DNA from: Cuspidothrix issatschenkoi CHARLIE-1
Lineage (GTDB): Bacteria; Cyanobacteriota; Cyanobacteriia; Cyanobacteriales; Nostocaceae
Assembly (NCBI RefSeq): GCF_002934005.1
Contig: NZ_PGEM01000013.1
Location: 1 to 42,429 of the forward strand
Length of the DNA stretch: 42,429 nt
Reading direction: 5' to 3'
The notes below the pieces were generated by a model, which ran no database searches, had not been told where the DNA came from, and saw only the letters and a program-made list of their open reading frames with translations. Each line of letters opens with the position of its first letter. Within the stretch, counting starts at the first letter, position 1. Made by a program: the position numbers and the translations under genes. Below are positions 24,332 to 32,994 of this stretch, one piece after another.

Positions 24332-25780
24332 ATGTCTAATTCTTTATTTATTGACCGAGAAAATGATCATATTGCCTTTTATATCAATGGAGAATTACAG
24401 TTTCATAGTCAAGATGAAGCAATTTATCATGAATATTTAGTAATTCCTGCCATAAAACTGGCAATTTCTAGATTTACTGACACAGATTTACGAGTTTTAA
24501 TTTGTGGTGGTGGGGATGGATTAGCAGCTAGAGATATATTAGCTTTTCCCCAAGTCAAACACATTGATTTAGTAGATTATGATCCAGAAGTTTTAGAACT
24601 CGCAAAAACAGTATTTAAACCTTATAATCAAGGTAGTTTAGAACAAGAAAAAGTCACTATCTACACACAAGAAGCATTTGCATTTATTTCCCGACTTCCA
24701 GAAAATTATTATCATGTAGTTATTTCTGATTTTACCTATCCCAACACAGCAGAAGAAACCACTATATACAGTCGGGAATGGTTTCAAAAAATCAATCGTG
24801 TGCTGATTATGGGTGGATTAACTTCCATTAATGCAGTTTCTCCTAATCATAATACAGAGGGTTTTTGGTGTTTATATCAAACCTTAATATCTGCGGATTT
24901 ATTTACTAAACCTTTACAAGTAGATATTCCCTCATTTCATGATCATGGTTATGGCAAATGGGGATTTTTCTTAGCATCATCCCAGGTAATTCAAAGAGAA
25001 GAAATAGAAGAAATTTCTCTCCCCGATCATCTGCAATATCTCAACTCGAAAAACATCATTCAGGCATTTATTTTTACAGAAGAAATTGCTAGAAATCGGC
25101 ATAGTTGCATGGTAAATACCATAGAAAATAAACAGTTATTTTATTATTTACTCAATCGGGTACACAATTCTGCTATAGAATTAAATTCAGAAGTAAAAGA
25201 ACTGATCAATTTCCTAGATATCAACGAAGAAACAAGTACAGAAGTAGGTAATATTAACGCTCTAGATTTAGAAACAGTAGCTAAATTTTGGTTAGAGAAT
25301 ATTTACACTCAACTAGATGCACAAAACCCATCAGTAGATATTAACCAATATATCCCCGTTCGTCATCGCTACCATAGTCCAGAAATGGCAATATCATGGT
25401 TAGCACATATCCAAGATTTATTACTAGAAATAGATTATCAACGCTTATTAAAAACTATCTTACAAAGAGCGCAAGAACTACCTCCACACATCACTAATGA
25501 ACTCAAAAATTTAGCAGAAAAAATCAATTCCCATCAACCATTAAGCAATTTATCACCAAAAACTGTTCAATTTATCACCCTATTATCAGTCACATTATTA
25601 ATGGCTAACTTAGTATCACCTGATTCAGTATTTGCGAAAGGTTACTATTCTGGAGATTCAGATTCTAGTAATAACGATTATACTACTTCTAGTGGTGATA
25701 ATAAATTTATTGGATTTATCTTAACAATTATTGGAGGAATGTGGTTAAAAAATATATTTTCTCGCTCAAAAAATAAATAA
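24332..25780 (+). CDS. spermidine-synthase-like aminopropyltransferase with membrane C-terminal extension
   Basis: 482 residues. The first 230 or so form a polyamine aminopropyltransferase fold: SAM-binding motif VLICGGGDGLA with GGGDG at 59-63, LVDYDPEVLELAKT, and the active-site segment VVISDFTYPN with the conserved Asp. Enzymes of this type move aminopropyl from decarboxylated AdoMet to putrescine or similar amines. About 180 helical residues of unknown type follow, then two hydrophobic segments (FITLLSVTLLMANLVSPDSV and FIGFILTIIGGMWL) separated by a Ser/Asp/Tyr-rich loop. This tail is unlike standard SpeE, which has about 280-300 residues, and would place the enzyme at the membrane. It is the second gene of a tight operon. 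Confidence 0.82.
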   Translation: MSNSLFIDRENDHIAFYINGELQFHSQDEAIYHEYLVIPAIKLAISRFTDTDLRVLICGGGDGLAARDILAFPQVKHIDLVDYDPEVLELAKTVFKPYNQGSLEQEKVTIYTQEAFAFISRLPENYYHVVISDFTYPNTAEETTIYSREWFQKINRVLIMGGLTSINAVSPNHNTEGFWCLYQTLISADLFTKPLQVDIPSFHDHGYGKWGFFLASSQVIQREEIEEISLPDHLQYLNSKNIIQAFIFTEEIARNRHSCMVNTIENKQLFYYLLNRVHNSAIELNSEVKELINFLDINEETSTEVGNINALDLETVAKFWLENIYTQLDAQNPSVDINQYIPVRHRYHSPEMAISWLAHIQDLLLEIDYQRLLKTILQRAQELPPHITNELKNLAEKINSHQPLSNLSPKTVQFITLLSVTLLMANLVSPDSVFAKGYYSGDSDSSNNDYTTSSGDNKFIGFILTIIGGMWLKNIFSRSKNK

Positions 25781-25801
25781 ATATATTTAGCATAATCCTA
25801 T

Positions 25802-26845
25802 ATGATTTCGCAAAATCAACAGTCAATTATTACAGAATTAACAATCAGAGAATTAACCAAACAAGATCAAGAAAATTGGCAAACATTGATCAATAATTCT
25901 CAATTTAGCTCCTTTATGCAAACTTGGACTTGGGCAAATTTTAAAGAAATAGAAGGATACAAAACCTTTCGCTATGGCTTATTTTTAAATAATCATTTAG
26001 TCGGTGGTTGCATTTACTATTTATATCCCCATACCAACAAAGCTAATTTATTAATTGCTCCTGGAAGTCCGATTTTACCAGAAAATAACCCAGAAGCAGG
26101 GATGAATTTAATCTTAAAAACAGCCGAAAAATTAGCCCAAACCCTTGGAGGAATAGCTTTCCGTATAGAACCAAATTGGCAAGAAAAACCGCCTTATCTT
26201 CAAGGATTTGTTCGCGCTCCTGCTGACTTATTACCCAATGAAACCTTACTAATTGACTTACGCCCAAATCATGAACAAATATTAGCCGCAATGAAGCCAA
26301 AAGGACGGTATAATATTCGCATTTGTCAACGCTATCAAGTTAATATGGAATTTAGTCATAACTCCCAAAATATTCCTGTATTTTATGATTTATTTTGGGA
26401 AACTTCACAGCGTCAAAAGTTCTTTGCTGAACCCTATGGATTTTTTATTAATCTTTGCCAAACATTATTTACCGCGCAGATGGCAGAAATTGGTTTAGCT
26501 ACCTGGAAAGGAGAAATATTAGCTGCAATTTTAGTGGTATATTGTGGAAAAAATGCTACTTATTTATATGGTGGCAGTAGCTTATTACATAAAAAAGTTA
26601 TGGCTAGTTATGGCTTACATTGGGAAGCAATGCAAAGAGCGAAAATTCGAGGTTGTCAGTTTTATGATTTCTATGGATTTAGTAGTGAATCTAATCATAC
26701 CTATACTAAATTTTCTCAATTCAAAAGTAAATTCGGAGGTAAAGTGAGAAAAAATATTGGCGCACATGATTACTTTTTTTATGATCAATTGGCTGATACT
26801 TTAATTAATTTGTTGCAAACATTAATAGAAGATAAAAATGAATGA
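25802..26845 (+). CDS. FemAB/GNAT-fold peptidyl or aminoacyl transferase-like protein
   Basis: 347 residues of the FemAB family, a double GNAT fold that transfers amino acids from aminoacyl-tRNA to peptidoglycan precursors. Visible features are FSSFMQTWTWANFKEIEGY near the start, the central MKPKGRYNIRICQRY basic motif, YLYGGSSLLHKKVMASYGLHWEAM, and the C-terminal YDFYGFSSESNHTYTKFSQF followed by KSKFGGK. Cyanobacterial peptidoglycan normally lacks interpeptide bridges, so the acceptor may be something else; the operon context with polyamine synthesis suggests ligation of, or to, an amine (inference). It starts 21 bases after the spermidine-synthase-like gene and overlaps the next gene by eight bases. 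Confidence 0.78.
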   Translation: MISQNQQSIITELTIRELTKQDQENWQTLINNSQFSSFMQTWTWANFKEIEGYKTFRYGLFLNNHLVGGCIYYLYPHTNKANLLIAPGSPILPENNPEAGMNLILKTAEKLAQTLGGIAFRIEPNWQEKPPYLQGFVRAPADLLPNETLLIDLRPNHEQILAAMKPKGRYNIRICQRYQVNMEFSHNSQNIPVFYDLFWETSQRQKFFAEPYGFFINLCQTLFTAQMAEIGLATWKGEILAAILVVYCGKNATYLYGGSSLLHKKVMASYGLHWEAMQRAKIRGCQFYDFYGFSSESNHTYTKFSQFKSKFGGKVRKNIGAHDYFFYDQLADTLINLLQTLIEDKNE

Positions 26846-27281
26846 CTTGATCATCCCAGCTTTAACTCAAGCGGGAATTATTATTATAGAATTGTTAGTC
26901 GGTTTTGGATTATTTTGGGTAGGACAATTTGCCTATCAGAAAGTATTTAGACGGCAGATGGAATTGAATTTAGAACTATTTGTTAAAGATAATCCTGCTG
27001 TTGCTATTGCTTTAGTCGGCTATTATTTTGGAATTGTGATTGGTTTAGGAAGTGTTTTAGGACAAAGTTCTATAAATTGGCAAGATAAAGCCATCAATTT
27101 AGTTACCTATGGTGCAACTGTAATTTTATTCATGTTAGCTGGTGCATGGGTAGGAGATAAATTCATCCTGCGTCGCTTTAATGCTGAACGGGAAATTATT
27201 CAAGATAGAAATATGGGTGCAGGTTTAATTGAAGCTTTTGCTTATATTTCTGCTTCTTTTCTTATTGCTTGGTGTTTTTAG
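26838..27281 (+). CDS. DUF350 (YjfL-like) membrane protein
   Basis: A 147-residue protein with four probable membrane spans: IIIIELLVGFGLFWVGQFAY, AVAIALVGYYFGIVIGLGSV, LVTYGATVILFMLAGAWVG and AGLIEAFAYISASFLIAW. DUF350 proteins usually occur as one or two such modules and are of unknown function; they are linked by gene neighbourhood to polyamine enzymes, DUF4178 and ATP-grasp ligases. The ATG overlaps the stop of the upstream FemAB-like gene, which indicates translational coupling. It is the last gene of the operon. Confidence 0.82.
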   Translation: MNDLIIPALTQAGIIIIELLVGFGLFWVGQFAYQKVFRRQMELNLELFVKDNPAVAIALVGYYFGIVIGLGSVLGQSSINWQDKAINLVTYGATVILFMLAGAWVGDKFILRRFNAEREIIQDRNMGAGLIEAFAYISASFLIAWCF

Positions 27282-27299
27282 AGGATGTATTTTTGAACG

Positions 27300-27326
27300 A
27301 ACCGCAGAGGTGCAGAGTACATAGAG
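27300..27326. repeat. AACCGCAGAGG-type dispersed repeat
   Basis: AACCGCAGAGGTGCAGAG and the bases after it match the style of a low-complexity element common between cyanobacterial genes. It lies between the convergent DUF350 and speD-like genes. A related motif, AACCACGAAGGTACGAAG, is at 27885-27902. Confidence 0.5.
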
Positions 27327-27364
27327 AAAAGAATTGTATTAAGTTGTAACTCTCGAAGGTAGAG

Positions 27365-27724
27365 TTAATTACTAATGGATAAATAATGCCAATTACCCAA
27401 TTTATCATCATTACTAATTTCTTGACTGAGGATTTTGGTTAAAAATATCGCTTTTTCTAAGTTATCTGTTTGGTAATCACAAATGTGAATATCAATTGTT
27501 ACTTTTGCTGTTTCTGTCCAAAAGTGTAATGCTATATGAGATTCTGCTAACAAAACTATAGTGGAAATTCCTTGAGGTACAAATTCTACACCAAGTTCAC
27601 CAACAACTGTTAATTTAGCAGTATGAGCAGCATTTTTTAAAACATCAATAAAGTCTTTTTTATCCCAATTTAAAACTGCTGGAGAAGCTGACAAAATTGC
27701 CGAAAAATGATGAGATTTAATCAC
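27365..27724 (-). CDS. speD: S-adenosylmethionine decarboxylase-like proenzyme (SpeD family)
   Basis: A 119-residue protein of prokaryotic class 1B AdoMet decarboxylase size. LLAESHIALHFWTETAKVTI has the E-S-H cleavage motif in which S62 becomes the pyruvoyl group, and DIHICDYQ corresponds to the family's D.FTCG region with the catalytic Cys position present (C82). It would make decarboxylated AdoMet, the aminopropyl donor for the spermidine-synthase-like enzyme encoded convergently nearby. It is on the opposite strand, 83 bases after the operon end. The sequence is divergent from standard SpeD, so the substrate could differ (arginine or AdoMet). Confidence 0.75.
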   Translation of the reverse strand: MIKSHHFSAILSASPAVLNWDKKDFIDVLKNAAHTAKLTVVGELGVEFVPQGISTIVLLAESHIALHFWTETAKVTIDIHICDYQTDNLEKAIFLTKILSQEISNDDKLGNWHYLSISN

Positions 27725-28025
27725 TTTAGAGAGAAAATAATTACTCGCAACTATTAGATATTAACTTATGTTTGTTTCATTGTCTTAGGACTTACGTAAG
27801 ATGTGGGTTCTTTTTGCGTAAGTCCTGTGTCTAAAAGAGGTATATAGGAATTATGCACAAGTTACGAAAGAACCCGAAAGAATAAACCACGAAGGTACGA
27901 AGAACGCGAAGACAAGAGGTTTTGAGAGATATTTTCCATCAGTTCTGGTATAGTAGGCGGTTGATTTGCGAGTATTCCTAATATTCAGATATTCTCGTAA
28001 AAGTAAGAAACGTATGAGGAAATAA
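27725..28025. other. divergent intergenic region with two repeat types
   Basis: 301 bases with no ORF. It contains a short TIR-pair hairpin at 27787-27826 and an AACCACGAAGGTACGAAG-type dispersed sequence at 27885-27911. Promoters of speD (minus) and purD (plus) must lie here. Confidence 0.45.
27787..27826. repeat. AGGACTTACG inverted repeat (minimal MITE-like)
   Basis: AGGACTTACG (27787-27796) is complementary to CGTAAGTCCT (27817-27826) with 20 bases between. The sequence resembles the end of the MITE-like element at 20486 (GGGACTTA..) and the TAGGACTTACAC just after 15850. Such ends may be what is left of miniature transposable elements. Confidence 0.6.
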
Positions 28026-29303
28026 GTGAAAGTTTTAGTTATCGGTAATGGGGGACGGGAACACGCTCTAGCGTGGAAACTGCTGCAATCTGATAAAATT
28101 GAGCAAGTTGTTTGTGTTCCAGGTAATGGGGGTACAGCAAGTATGCAGGGTTGTCAAAATTTGTCTTTAGCAGTAGATGACTTTGCAGGTATTAGCAAAT
28201 ATGCGATAAATAATGATATTCCTCTAGTCATAGTTGGTCCAGAAGTACCATTAGCGGAGGGAATTACTGATTATCTGCAAAGTCAAGGCTTAATGGTATT
28301 TGGACCCAGGAAAGAAGGGGCGCAGATAGAAGCAAGTAAGGCTTGGGCTAAAGCATTAATGGCAGAAGCCGGAGTTCCTACTGCCAAAGCTGCGGTATTT
28401 ACAGAGGCAGCACCAGCAAAAGCTTATATTCAATCTGAAGGTGCGCCCATTGTAATTAAAGCCGATGGTTTGGCTGCTGGTAAAGGTGTTACAGTTGCCC
28501 AAACTATTACCCAAGCCGAAGAAGCAATTGAGGCAATTTTTCAAGGACAGTTTGGTGCGGCTGGTAGTTCCGTGGTGATTGAAGAATGTTTACTAGGACA
28601 AGAGGTATCAGTTTTAGCTTTAACTGATGGTTTAACCATTCGTCCGTTATTACCTGCTCAAGATCATAAGCGCGTTGGCGAAGGTGATACAGGAGAAAAT
28701 ACGGGAGGTATGGGTGCTTATGCTCCCACGCCTATCGCCACGCCAGAGTTAATGGCACGGGTACAAATAGAGGTATTAGAAAGAACTATCACGGCCTTGA
28801 AATCTAGGGGGATTGACTACCGAGGTATTTTGTATGCCGGGTTAATGATTACACCCGATGGCGATTTTCGAGTTTTAGAATTTAACTGTCGCTTTGGTGA
28901 TCCAGAAACCCAGGTAATTTTACCGATGCTAGAAACACCTTTAGAAGATTTAATCTTGGCTTGTATAGAACAGCGATTAGCAGATATGCCCCCCATTGCT
29001 TGGAAACAAGGCGCGGCGGCCACGGTGGTAGCGGCTTCTGGTGGTTATCCCGGAGCATATACCAAGGGTAAGGTAATTACTGGCTTTGCAGCAGCAGAAA
29101 CAGCCGGTGCAATTGTGTTTCATGCTGGGACAAAGTTAAATGCAGCCCAAGAAATTGTTACGGATGGCGGTAGAGTGTTAAATGTGACTGGTTTGGGTGC
29201 AGATTTCCAGCAAGCGATCGCTCAAGCTTATGCAGGTATCCAACACATTCAATTTGATCAAATGTATTATCGTCGAGATATTGGTCATCGAGTTTTAAAA
29301 TAG
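28026..29303 (+). CDS. purD: phosphoribosylamine--glycine ligase
   Basis: 425 residues, full length for PurD (GAR synthetase), which joins glycine to phosphoribosylamine in purine synthesis. Seen are the N-terminal loop VLVIGNGGREHALAWKL, the ATP-grasp lysine loop IVIKADGLAAGKGVTVA, QDHKRVGEGDTGENTGGMGAY, and the metal-binding FRVLEFNCRFGDPETQ. The start is GTG at 28026, the only in-frame candidate that keeps the beta strand. It is monocistronic by appearance, with a hairpin eight bases after the stop. Confidence 0.96.
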   Translation: MKVLVIGNGGREHALAWKLLQSDKIEQVVCVPGNGGTASMQGCQNLSLAVDDFAGISKYAINNDIPLVIVGPEVPLAEGITDYLQSQGLMVFGPRKEGAQIEASKAWAKALMAEAGVPTAKAAVFTEAAPAKAYIQSEGAPIVIKADGLAAGKGVTVAQTITQAEEAIEAIFQGQFGAAGSSVVIEECLLGQEVSVLALTDGLTIRPLLPAQDHKRVGEGDTGENTGGMGAYAPTPIATPELMARVQIEVLERTITALKSRGIDYRGILYAGLMITPDGDFRVLEFNCRFGDPETQVILPMLETPLEDLILACIEQRLADMPPIAWKQGAAATVVAASGGYPGAYTKGKVITGFAAAETAGAIVFHAGTKLNAAQEIVTDGGRVLNVTGLGADFQQAIAQAYAGIQHIQFDQMYYRRDIGHRVLK

Positions 29304-29310
29304 ACCCGTA

Positions 29311-29332
29311 GAGACGTTCCCCGAAACGTCTC
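29311..29332. terminator. hairpin after purD
   Basis: GAGACGTT (29311-29318) pairs with AACGTCTC (29325-29332) around CCCCGA. It sits directly after the purD stop but is not followed by a T run, and 'GTAGAGACGTT' is a dispersed cyanobacterial palindrome, so termination is plausible rather than shown. Confidence 0.45.
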
Positions 29333-29449
29333 CATATTGTTGATTCATCATCCAAATTTTCTGGTTCTTGTATCCCAACCCTCATCACAAATAGATAAAA
29401 CTTTGTAGACTGAATTTATATAGTTCTTTATAGTTCTTAATTAAAACCG

Positions 29450-31462
29450 GTGCAAGAAGATTTTCGATTAATTGTTGATTTGGTTGCAGTGTTTGCTGCT
29501 GCGGCTTGCGGTGGACTACTAGCAGCATTGTTAAAACAACCAGTTTTGCTGGGATATCTCATCGGCGGTATGGTTGTCGGTCCCTCTGGACTGAGACTAA
29601 TCAAAGAACTGATTCAAGTCGAAACATTAGCTCAGTTTGGGGTAGCTTTTTTATTGTTTGCCTTGGGTGTGGAATTTTCCCTAGCGGAACTTAAAAAGGT
29701 TAAAGCGATCGCTCTCGGAGGAGGGGCTTTACAAATTATCCTCACCATTATCATTACCGTCTTAGTCTGCGGTGTCACGGGTGCTTGGGGAACTTTACCC
29801 GCTAAAGGTGTATTTTTGGGGTCAATTTTGTCCTTGTCTTCCACCGCCGTGGTTCTCAAATGCCTCATGGAACGCAATGAAACTGAAACACCCCACGGAC
29901 AGGTAATGCTGGGGATTTTGGTCGTCCAGGACTTGGCACTGGGATTAATGTTAGCCGTACTACCCGCCCTCCATGAACCAGGAGAAGCCATTGGTATCGC
30001 TGTAGTCATGGCATTGGTGAAAATCGGTTTATTTGCTGCTGGTGCGGTTGTGGCTGGTATTTGGTTAATTCCCCCTTTATTAAGATTATTAGCCAGCACG
30101 GAAAGCAAGGAATTATTTTTATTAGGTGTAGTCACCATCTGTTTAGGAATTGCTCTATTTACAGAATCTTTGGGACTATCCATTGAAATGGGGGCATTTG
30201 TCGCCGGTTTAATGATTTCTGAAGTGGAATATGCCGATGAAACTTTGAGTATTGTTGAACCATTGCGTGATATATTTGCTAGTTTATTTTTTGCTGCCAT
30301 TGGGATGTTAATTGACCCGGTGTTTTTGTGGCAAAATCTCGAATTAATTCTCGGATTAGTAGCTTTGGTTTTTATCGGCAAGTTTTTAATTATTACCCCT
30401 TTAGTGAAGTTATTTCGCTACCCTTTAAAAACAGCTTTAATTGTCGGGTTGGGATTATCACAAATTGGGGAATTTTCCTTTGTGCTTGCTAGTGAAGGGC
30501 AAGCTTTAGGTTTAGTTTCTCGGCGGATATATTTACTAATCTTAGGAACTACCGCAGTTACTCTGATGTTAACCCCTTTTATCTTGCGGTTAGTACCATT
30601 TTTATTTGATTTCGCTGAATCTATGCCTTGGCTTAAACCCTACTTAGTAGATGATCAATCCCGTGATTTTTCTGAAGATTTACCCCAGAAAAATCATGTA
30701 GTTGTTTGTGGTTATGGCCGACTGGGTAAAAATTTGGTGAAGTTATTACAGCAATATCAATTATCTGTGGTCGTAATTGATCAATCAGAAAGTCGTATTC
30801 AACAGTTAAGGGAAGCAGGAATACCTTATGTTTATGGTAATGCAGTCAGTCTTCATGTATTAGAAACTGCGGGTGTAAATCATGCTCAAGGAATGGCGAT
30901 CACCCTCCCCGATCCTGCTAGTATTCGGCTATGTTTAAAACGGGCTTTGGAAGTATGTCCAGAATTAGATACAGTTGTCCGTGCTACTCAAGATAAAAAT
31001 ATTGAAGTTCTTTATCAATTGGGAGCAAAGGAGGTAGTGCAACCAGAATTTGAAGCTAGTTTAGAAATAGCTACTCATCTATTAATTACTGTGGGTTTGT
31101 TACCAGAAGTGGTACAACAGAAAATGCAGCAAATTCGCCAAGATCATTATTTAGATTTACGCCCTCAAAGTTCACCGGCTGAAGTTTCCCAATATTTACA
31201 AAAAGTCACCCGTGATCTCAATCGTCGTTGGTATGATTTACCAGCCGATTCCCCTTTAATTGGTATGACTTTAGAAGAGGTGAATATGCGTTATTTAACC
31301 GGGGTAAGTTTAATGGCTATTCGTCGCACCGATGGGGAAGAAATTGATTATCCTAATAGTCAGACTAGATTACTTTTAGGCGATCGCTTATTAGTAGTCG
31401 GATCAGTCGAGGAACTAAATGCTTTAACCGAATTTGCAGAGGGTAAAATCACTATTAAGTAG
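29450..31462 (+). CDS. CPA2 monovalent cation:proton antiporter with RCK (TrkA) domains
   Basis: 670 residues. About 12 membrane spans (residues 5-390) carry the CPA2 features GYLIGGMVVGPSGLRLI, FLLFALGVEFSL and LSLSSTAVVLKCL, and LFFAAIGMLIDP in the second half. A TrkA-N nucleotide-binding domain follows (about 412-530): HVVVCGYGRLGKNLVKLLQQ, a GxGxxG-type motif ended by the acidic VVID. A TrkA-C domain closes the protein (about 585-665: SPLIGMTLEEVNMRYLTG). It resembles KefB/KefC-type K+/H+ or Na+/H+ antiporters regulated by NAD(H). The start is GTG at 29450, preceded by AAAACCGG. No ancillary KefF/G gene is near. Confidence 0.9.
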   Translation: MQEDFRLIVDLVAVFAAAACGGLLAALLKQPVLLGYLIGGMVVGPSGLRLIKELIQVETLAQFGVAFLLFALGVEFSLAELKKVKAIALGGGALQIILTIIITVLVCGVTGAWGTLPAKGVFLGSILSLSSTAVVLKCLMERNETETPHGQVMLGILVVQDLALGLMLAVLPALHEPGEAIGIAVVMALVKIGLFAAGAVVAGIWLIPPLLRLLASTESKELFLLGVVTICLGIALFTESLGLSIEMGAFVAGLMISEVEYADETLSIVEPLRDIFASLFFAAIGMLIDPVFLWQNLELILGLVALVFIGKFLIITPLVKLFRYPLKTALIVGLGLSQIGEFSFVLASEGQALGLVSRRIYLLILGTTAVTLMLTPFILRLVPFLFDFAESMPWLKPYLVDDQSRDFSEDLPQKNHVVVCGYGRLGKNLVKLLQQYQLSVVVIDQSESRIQQLREAGIPYVYGNAVSLHVLETAGVNHAQGMAITLPDPASIRLCLKRALEVCPELDTVVRATQDKNIEVLYQLGAKEVVQPEFEASLEIATHLLITVGLLPEVVQQKMQQIRQDHYLDLRPQSSPAEVSQYLQKVTRDLNRRWYDLPADSPLIGMTLEEVNMRYLTGVSLMAIRRTDGEEIDYPNSQTRLLLGDRLLVVGSVEELNALTEFAEGKITIK

Positions 31463-31490
31463 TTAGTACCGCAGGACGGAATTAAAAATT

Positions 31491-31591
31491 ACAGCAGTTT
31501 GCGAAGGTATGAGGTACACATTTTGCGGGCAAGATGCCCGCACCACAAAAGTTTGATTATGGTTGTACCTCATTTGAATGAAATATGCTGT
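31491..31591. mobile_element. MITE-like nested palindrome
   Basis: Three nested inverted repeats share one centre region: ACAGCA (31491-31496) with TGCTGT (31586-31591), TGAGGTAC (31510-31517) with GTACCTCA (31565-31572), and an inner hairpin GCGGGCA (31525-31531)/TGCCCGC (31535-31541). The 101-base unit has no ORF. The inner GCGGGCAAGATGCCCGC is a common cyanobacterial intergenic hairpin that seems to be inserted in the arm-to-arm element. It separates the antiporter and hfq transcripts, which converge here. Confidence 0.6.
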
Positions 31592-31622
31592 ATCATTGGC
31601 ATTTTGGAGGATTAACCCCTCT

Positions 31623-31853
31623 TTACGCTACCCTATCATCCAAAGGTTTCATATAGGCGATCGCCTGTCTCCAAACTGTAATTTGCTCATTGTTGCCATC
31701 TAAAACACTTATGCAATTGTGGTCTTGCCAAAAGATCCTACCAGTGATTAAATCACCAGTTATTAACCGGAATTCGACTGTGATTTTGTCTTTAACACAC
31801 CTTTGCACTTGGCGGATGCTAGGTAGTGACGTATCAAATTGATTAGTTATCAT
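31623..31853 (-). CDS. hfq: cyanobacterial Hfq-type RNA-binding protein
   Basis: A 76-residue Sm-like protein: IRQVQRCVKDKITVEFRLITG and DLITGRIFWQDHNCISVLDG form Sm1, and QITVWRQAIAYMKPL forms Sm2. The divergence from enteric Hfq (no KH motif in the second Sm block) is typical of cyanobacterial Hfq, which in Synechocystis acts with the pilus motor ATPase rather than as a general sRNA chaperone. It is divergent from dapF with 111 bases between starts, a gene pair that recurs in cyanobacteria. Confidence 0.88.
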   Translation of the reverse strand: MITNQFDTSLPSIRQVQRCVKDKITVEFRLITGDLITGRIFWQDHNCISVLDGNNEQITVWRQAIAYMKPLDDRVA

Positions 31854-31964
31854 AGTTGGTTGATTGCTACTTGATGATTTGTGATTGCTTATTAAAAAAT
31901 GACTAATTCCCCAGTTTTTGAATAAAATTAATGAATCTTTGATAAATTATTTCCACAAGACAAA

Positions 31965-32804
31965 ATGGCAATCGAATTTACTAAGTATCACGGACTCGGT
32001 AATGATTTTATTCTCATTGATAACCGTTCCTCATTGACACCAGTATTGACACCAGAGAAAGCGGTACAGTGGTGCGATCGCCATTTTGGCATCGGAGCAG
32101 ATGGTGTTATTTTCGCACTTCCTGGACAAAATGGCACGGATTACACCATGCGAATTTTTAACTCCGATGGTTCAGAACCGGAAATGTGTGGGAATGGGAT
32201 TCGCTGTTTAGCGGTATTTTTGACGGAGTTGGAAGGTATTTCTCGCACCAAAGATAAATATCATATTCATACCTTAGCAGGTGTGATTACACCCCAACTC
32301 ACAGATGATGGTCAAGTCAAAGTAGATATGGGTGAACCCCGATTATTAGCGGGAGAAATTCCCACCACTATCACATCTAGGGACTCACAAGTCATTAATC
32401 AACCCTTAGAAGTAGCCGAAAAAACTTGGGATGTTACCTGTGTAAGCATGGGCAATCCCCACTGTATCACCTTTGTGGAAGATGTTGCGGCGATTAATTT
32501 AGAAGGTATTGGCCCCCAATTTGAAAGTCATCCCGTATTTCCTAAAAAAACCAATACGGAATTTATTCAGGTAGTAAATCGTAACTATTTGAAAATGCGT
32601 GTTTGGGAACGGGGAGCAGGAATTACCCTCGCTTGTGGTACAGGTGCTTGTGCATCCTTAGTAGCAGGTGTATTGAATGGTAAATGCGATCGCACAGCTA
32701 TTATAGAATTACCCGGTGGACCCCTAGAAATCGAATGGTCAGCAGTTGACAACCGGATTTACATGACAGGAACTGCTGAACGGGTATTTACAGGTAAATA
32801 TTAA
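31965..32804 (+). CDS. dapF: diaminopimelate epimerase
   Basis: 279 residues. DapF interconverts LL- and meso-diaminopimelate for lysine and peptidoglycan synthesis. The two catalytic cysteines are present: C75 in EMCGNGIRC and C224 in [10 protein letters not shown]. The N-terminus [15 protein letters not shown] and the NPHCITFV motif are also standard. The start ATG at 31965 keeps the family's usual [10 protein letters not shown] beginning. Confidence 0.96.
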   Translation: MAIEFTKYHGLGNDFILIDNRSSLTPVLTPEKAVQWCDRHFGIGADGVIFALPGQNGTDYTMRIFNSDGSEPEMCGNGIRCLAVFLTELEGISRTKDKYHIHTLAGVITPQLTDDGQVKVDMGEPRLLAGEIPTTITSRDSQVINQPLEVAEKTWDVTCVSMGNPHCITFVEDVAAINLEGIGPQFESHPVFPKKTNTEFIQVVNRNYLKMRVWERGAGITLACGTGACASLVAGVLNGKCDRTAIIELPGGPLEIEWSAVDNRIYMTGTAERVFTGKY

Positions 32805-32893
32805 ATTCAGCCTGGTTTGAGTTGTAAGTTATACAAGGTTGGGTTGCGCTGTCGCTTAACCTAACACCAATATTTGTCATAAGACAACTGTAG

Positions 32894-32930
32894 TCAGGAG
32901 TCAGGAGTCACCGAGTCAGGAGTCACCGAG
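32894..32930. repeat. AGTCACCG-type tandem repeat
   Basis: Two perfect 15-base units TCAGGAGTCACCGAG occupy 32901-32915 and 32916-32930, preceded by a partial unit (TCAGGAG, 32894-32900). It is related to the repeat at 13481-13506. It lies between the convergent dapF and pheA genes, followed by GAAGGAAGAAGGAG purine-rich DNA. Confidence 0.85.
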
Positions 32931-32994
32931 TCACGAAGAAGGAAGAAGGAGCTTTATTTTCTGTCTCGACTTTCCCTCCTGCTATAACCATCAA

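Noticed and set aside
29632-30381. 249-codon ORF antisense to the CPA2 antiporter
   Set aside because: It lies wholly inside a strongly supported membrane protein gene; its Pro/Thr/Asn/Lys-rich composition is that of an antisense shadow of hydrophobic codons.
32894-32930. CRISPR array from the tandem 15-base units
   Set aside because: The units are directly adjacent without spacers; this is a simple tandem repeat.
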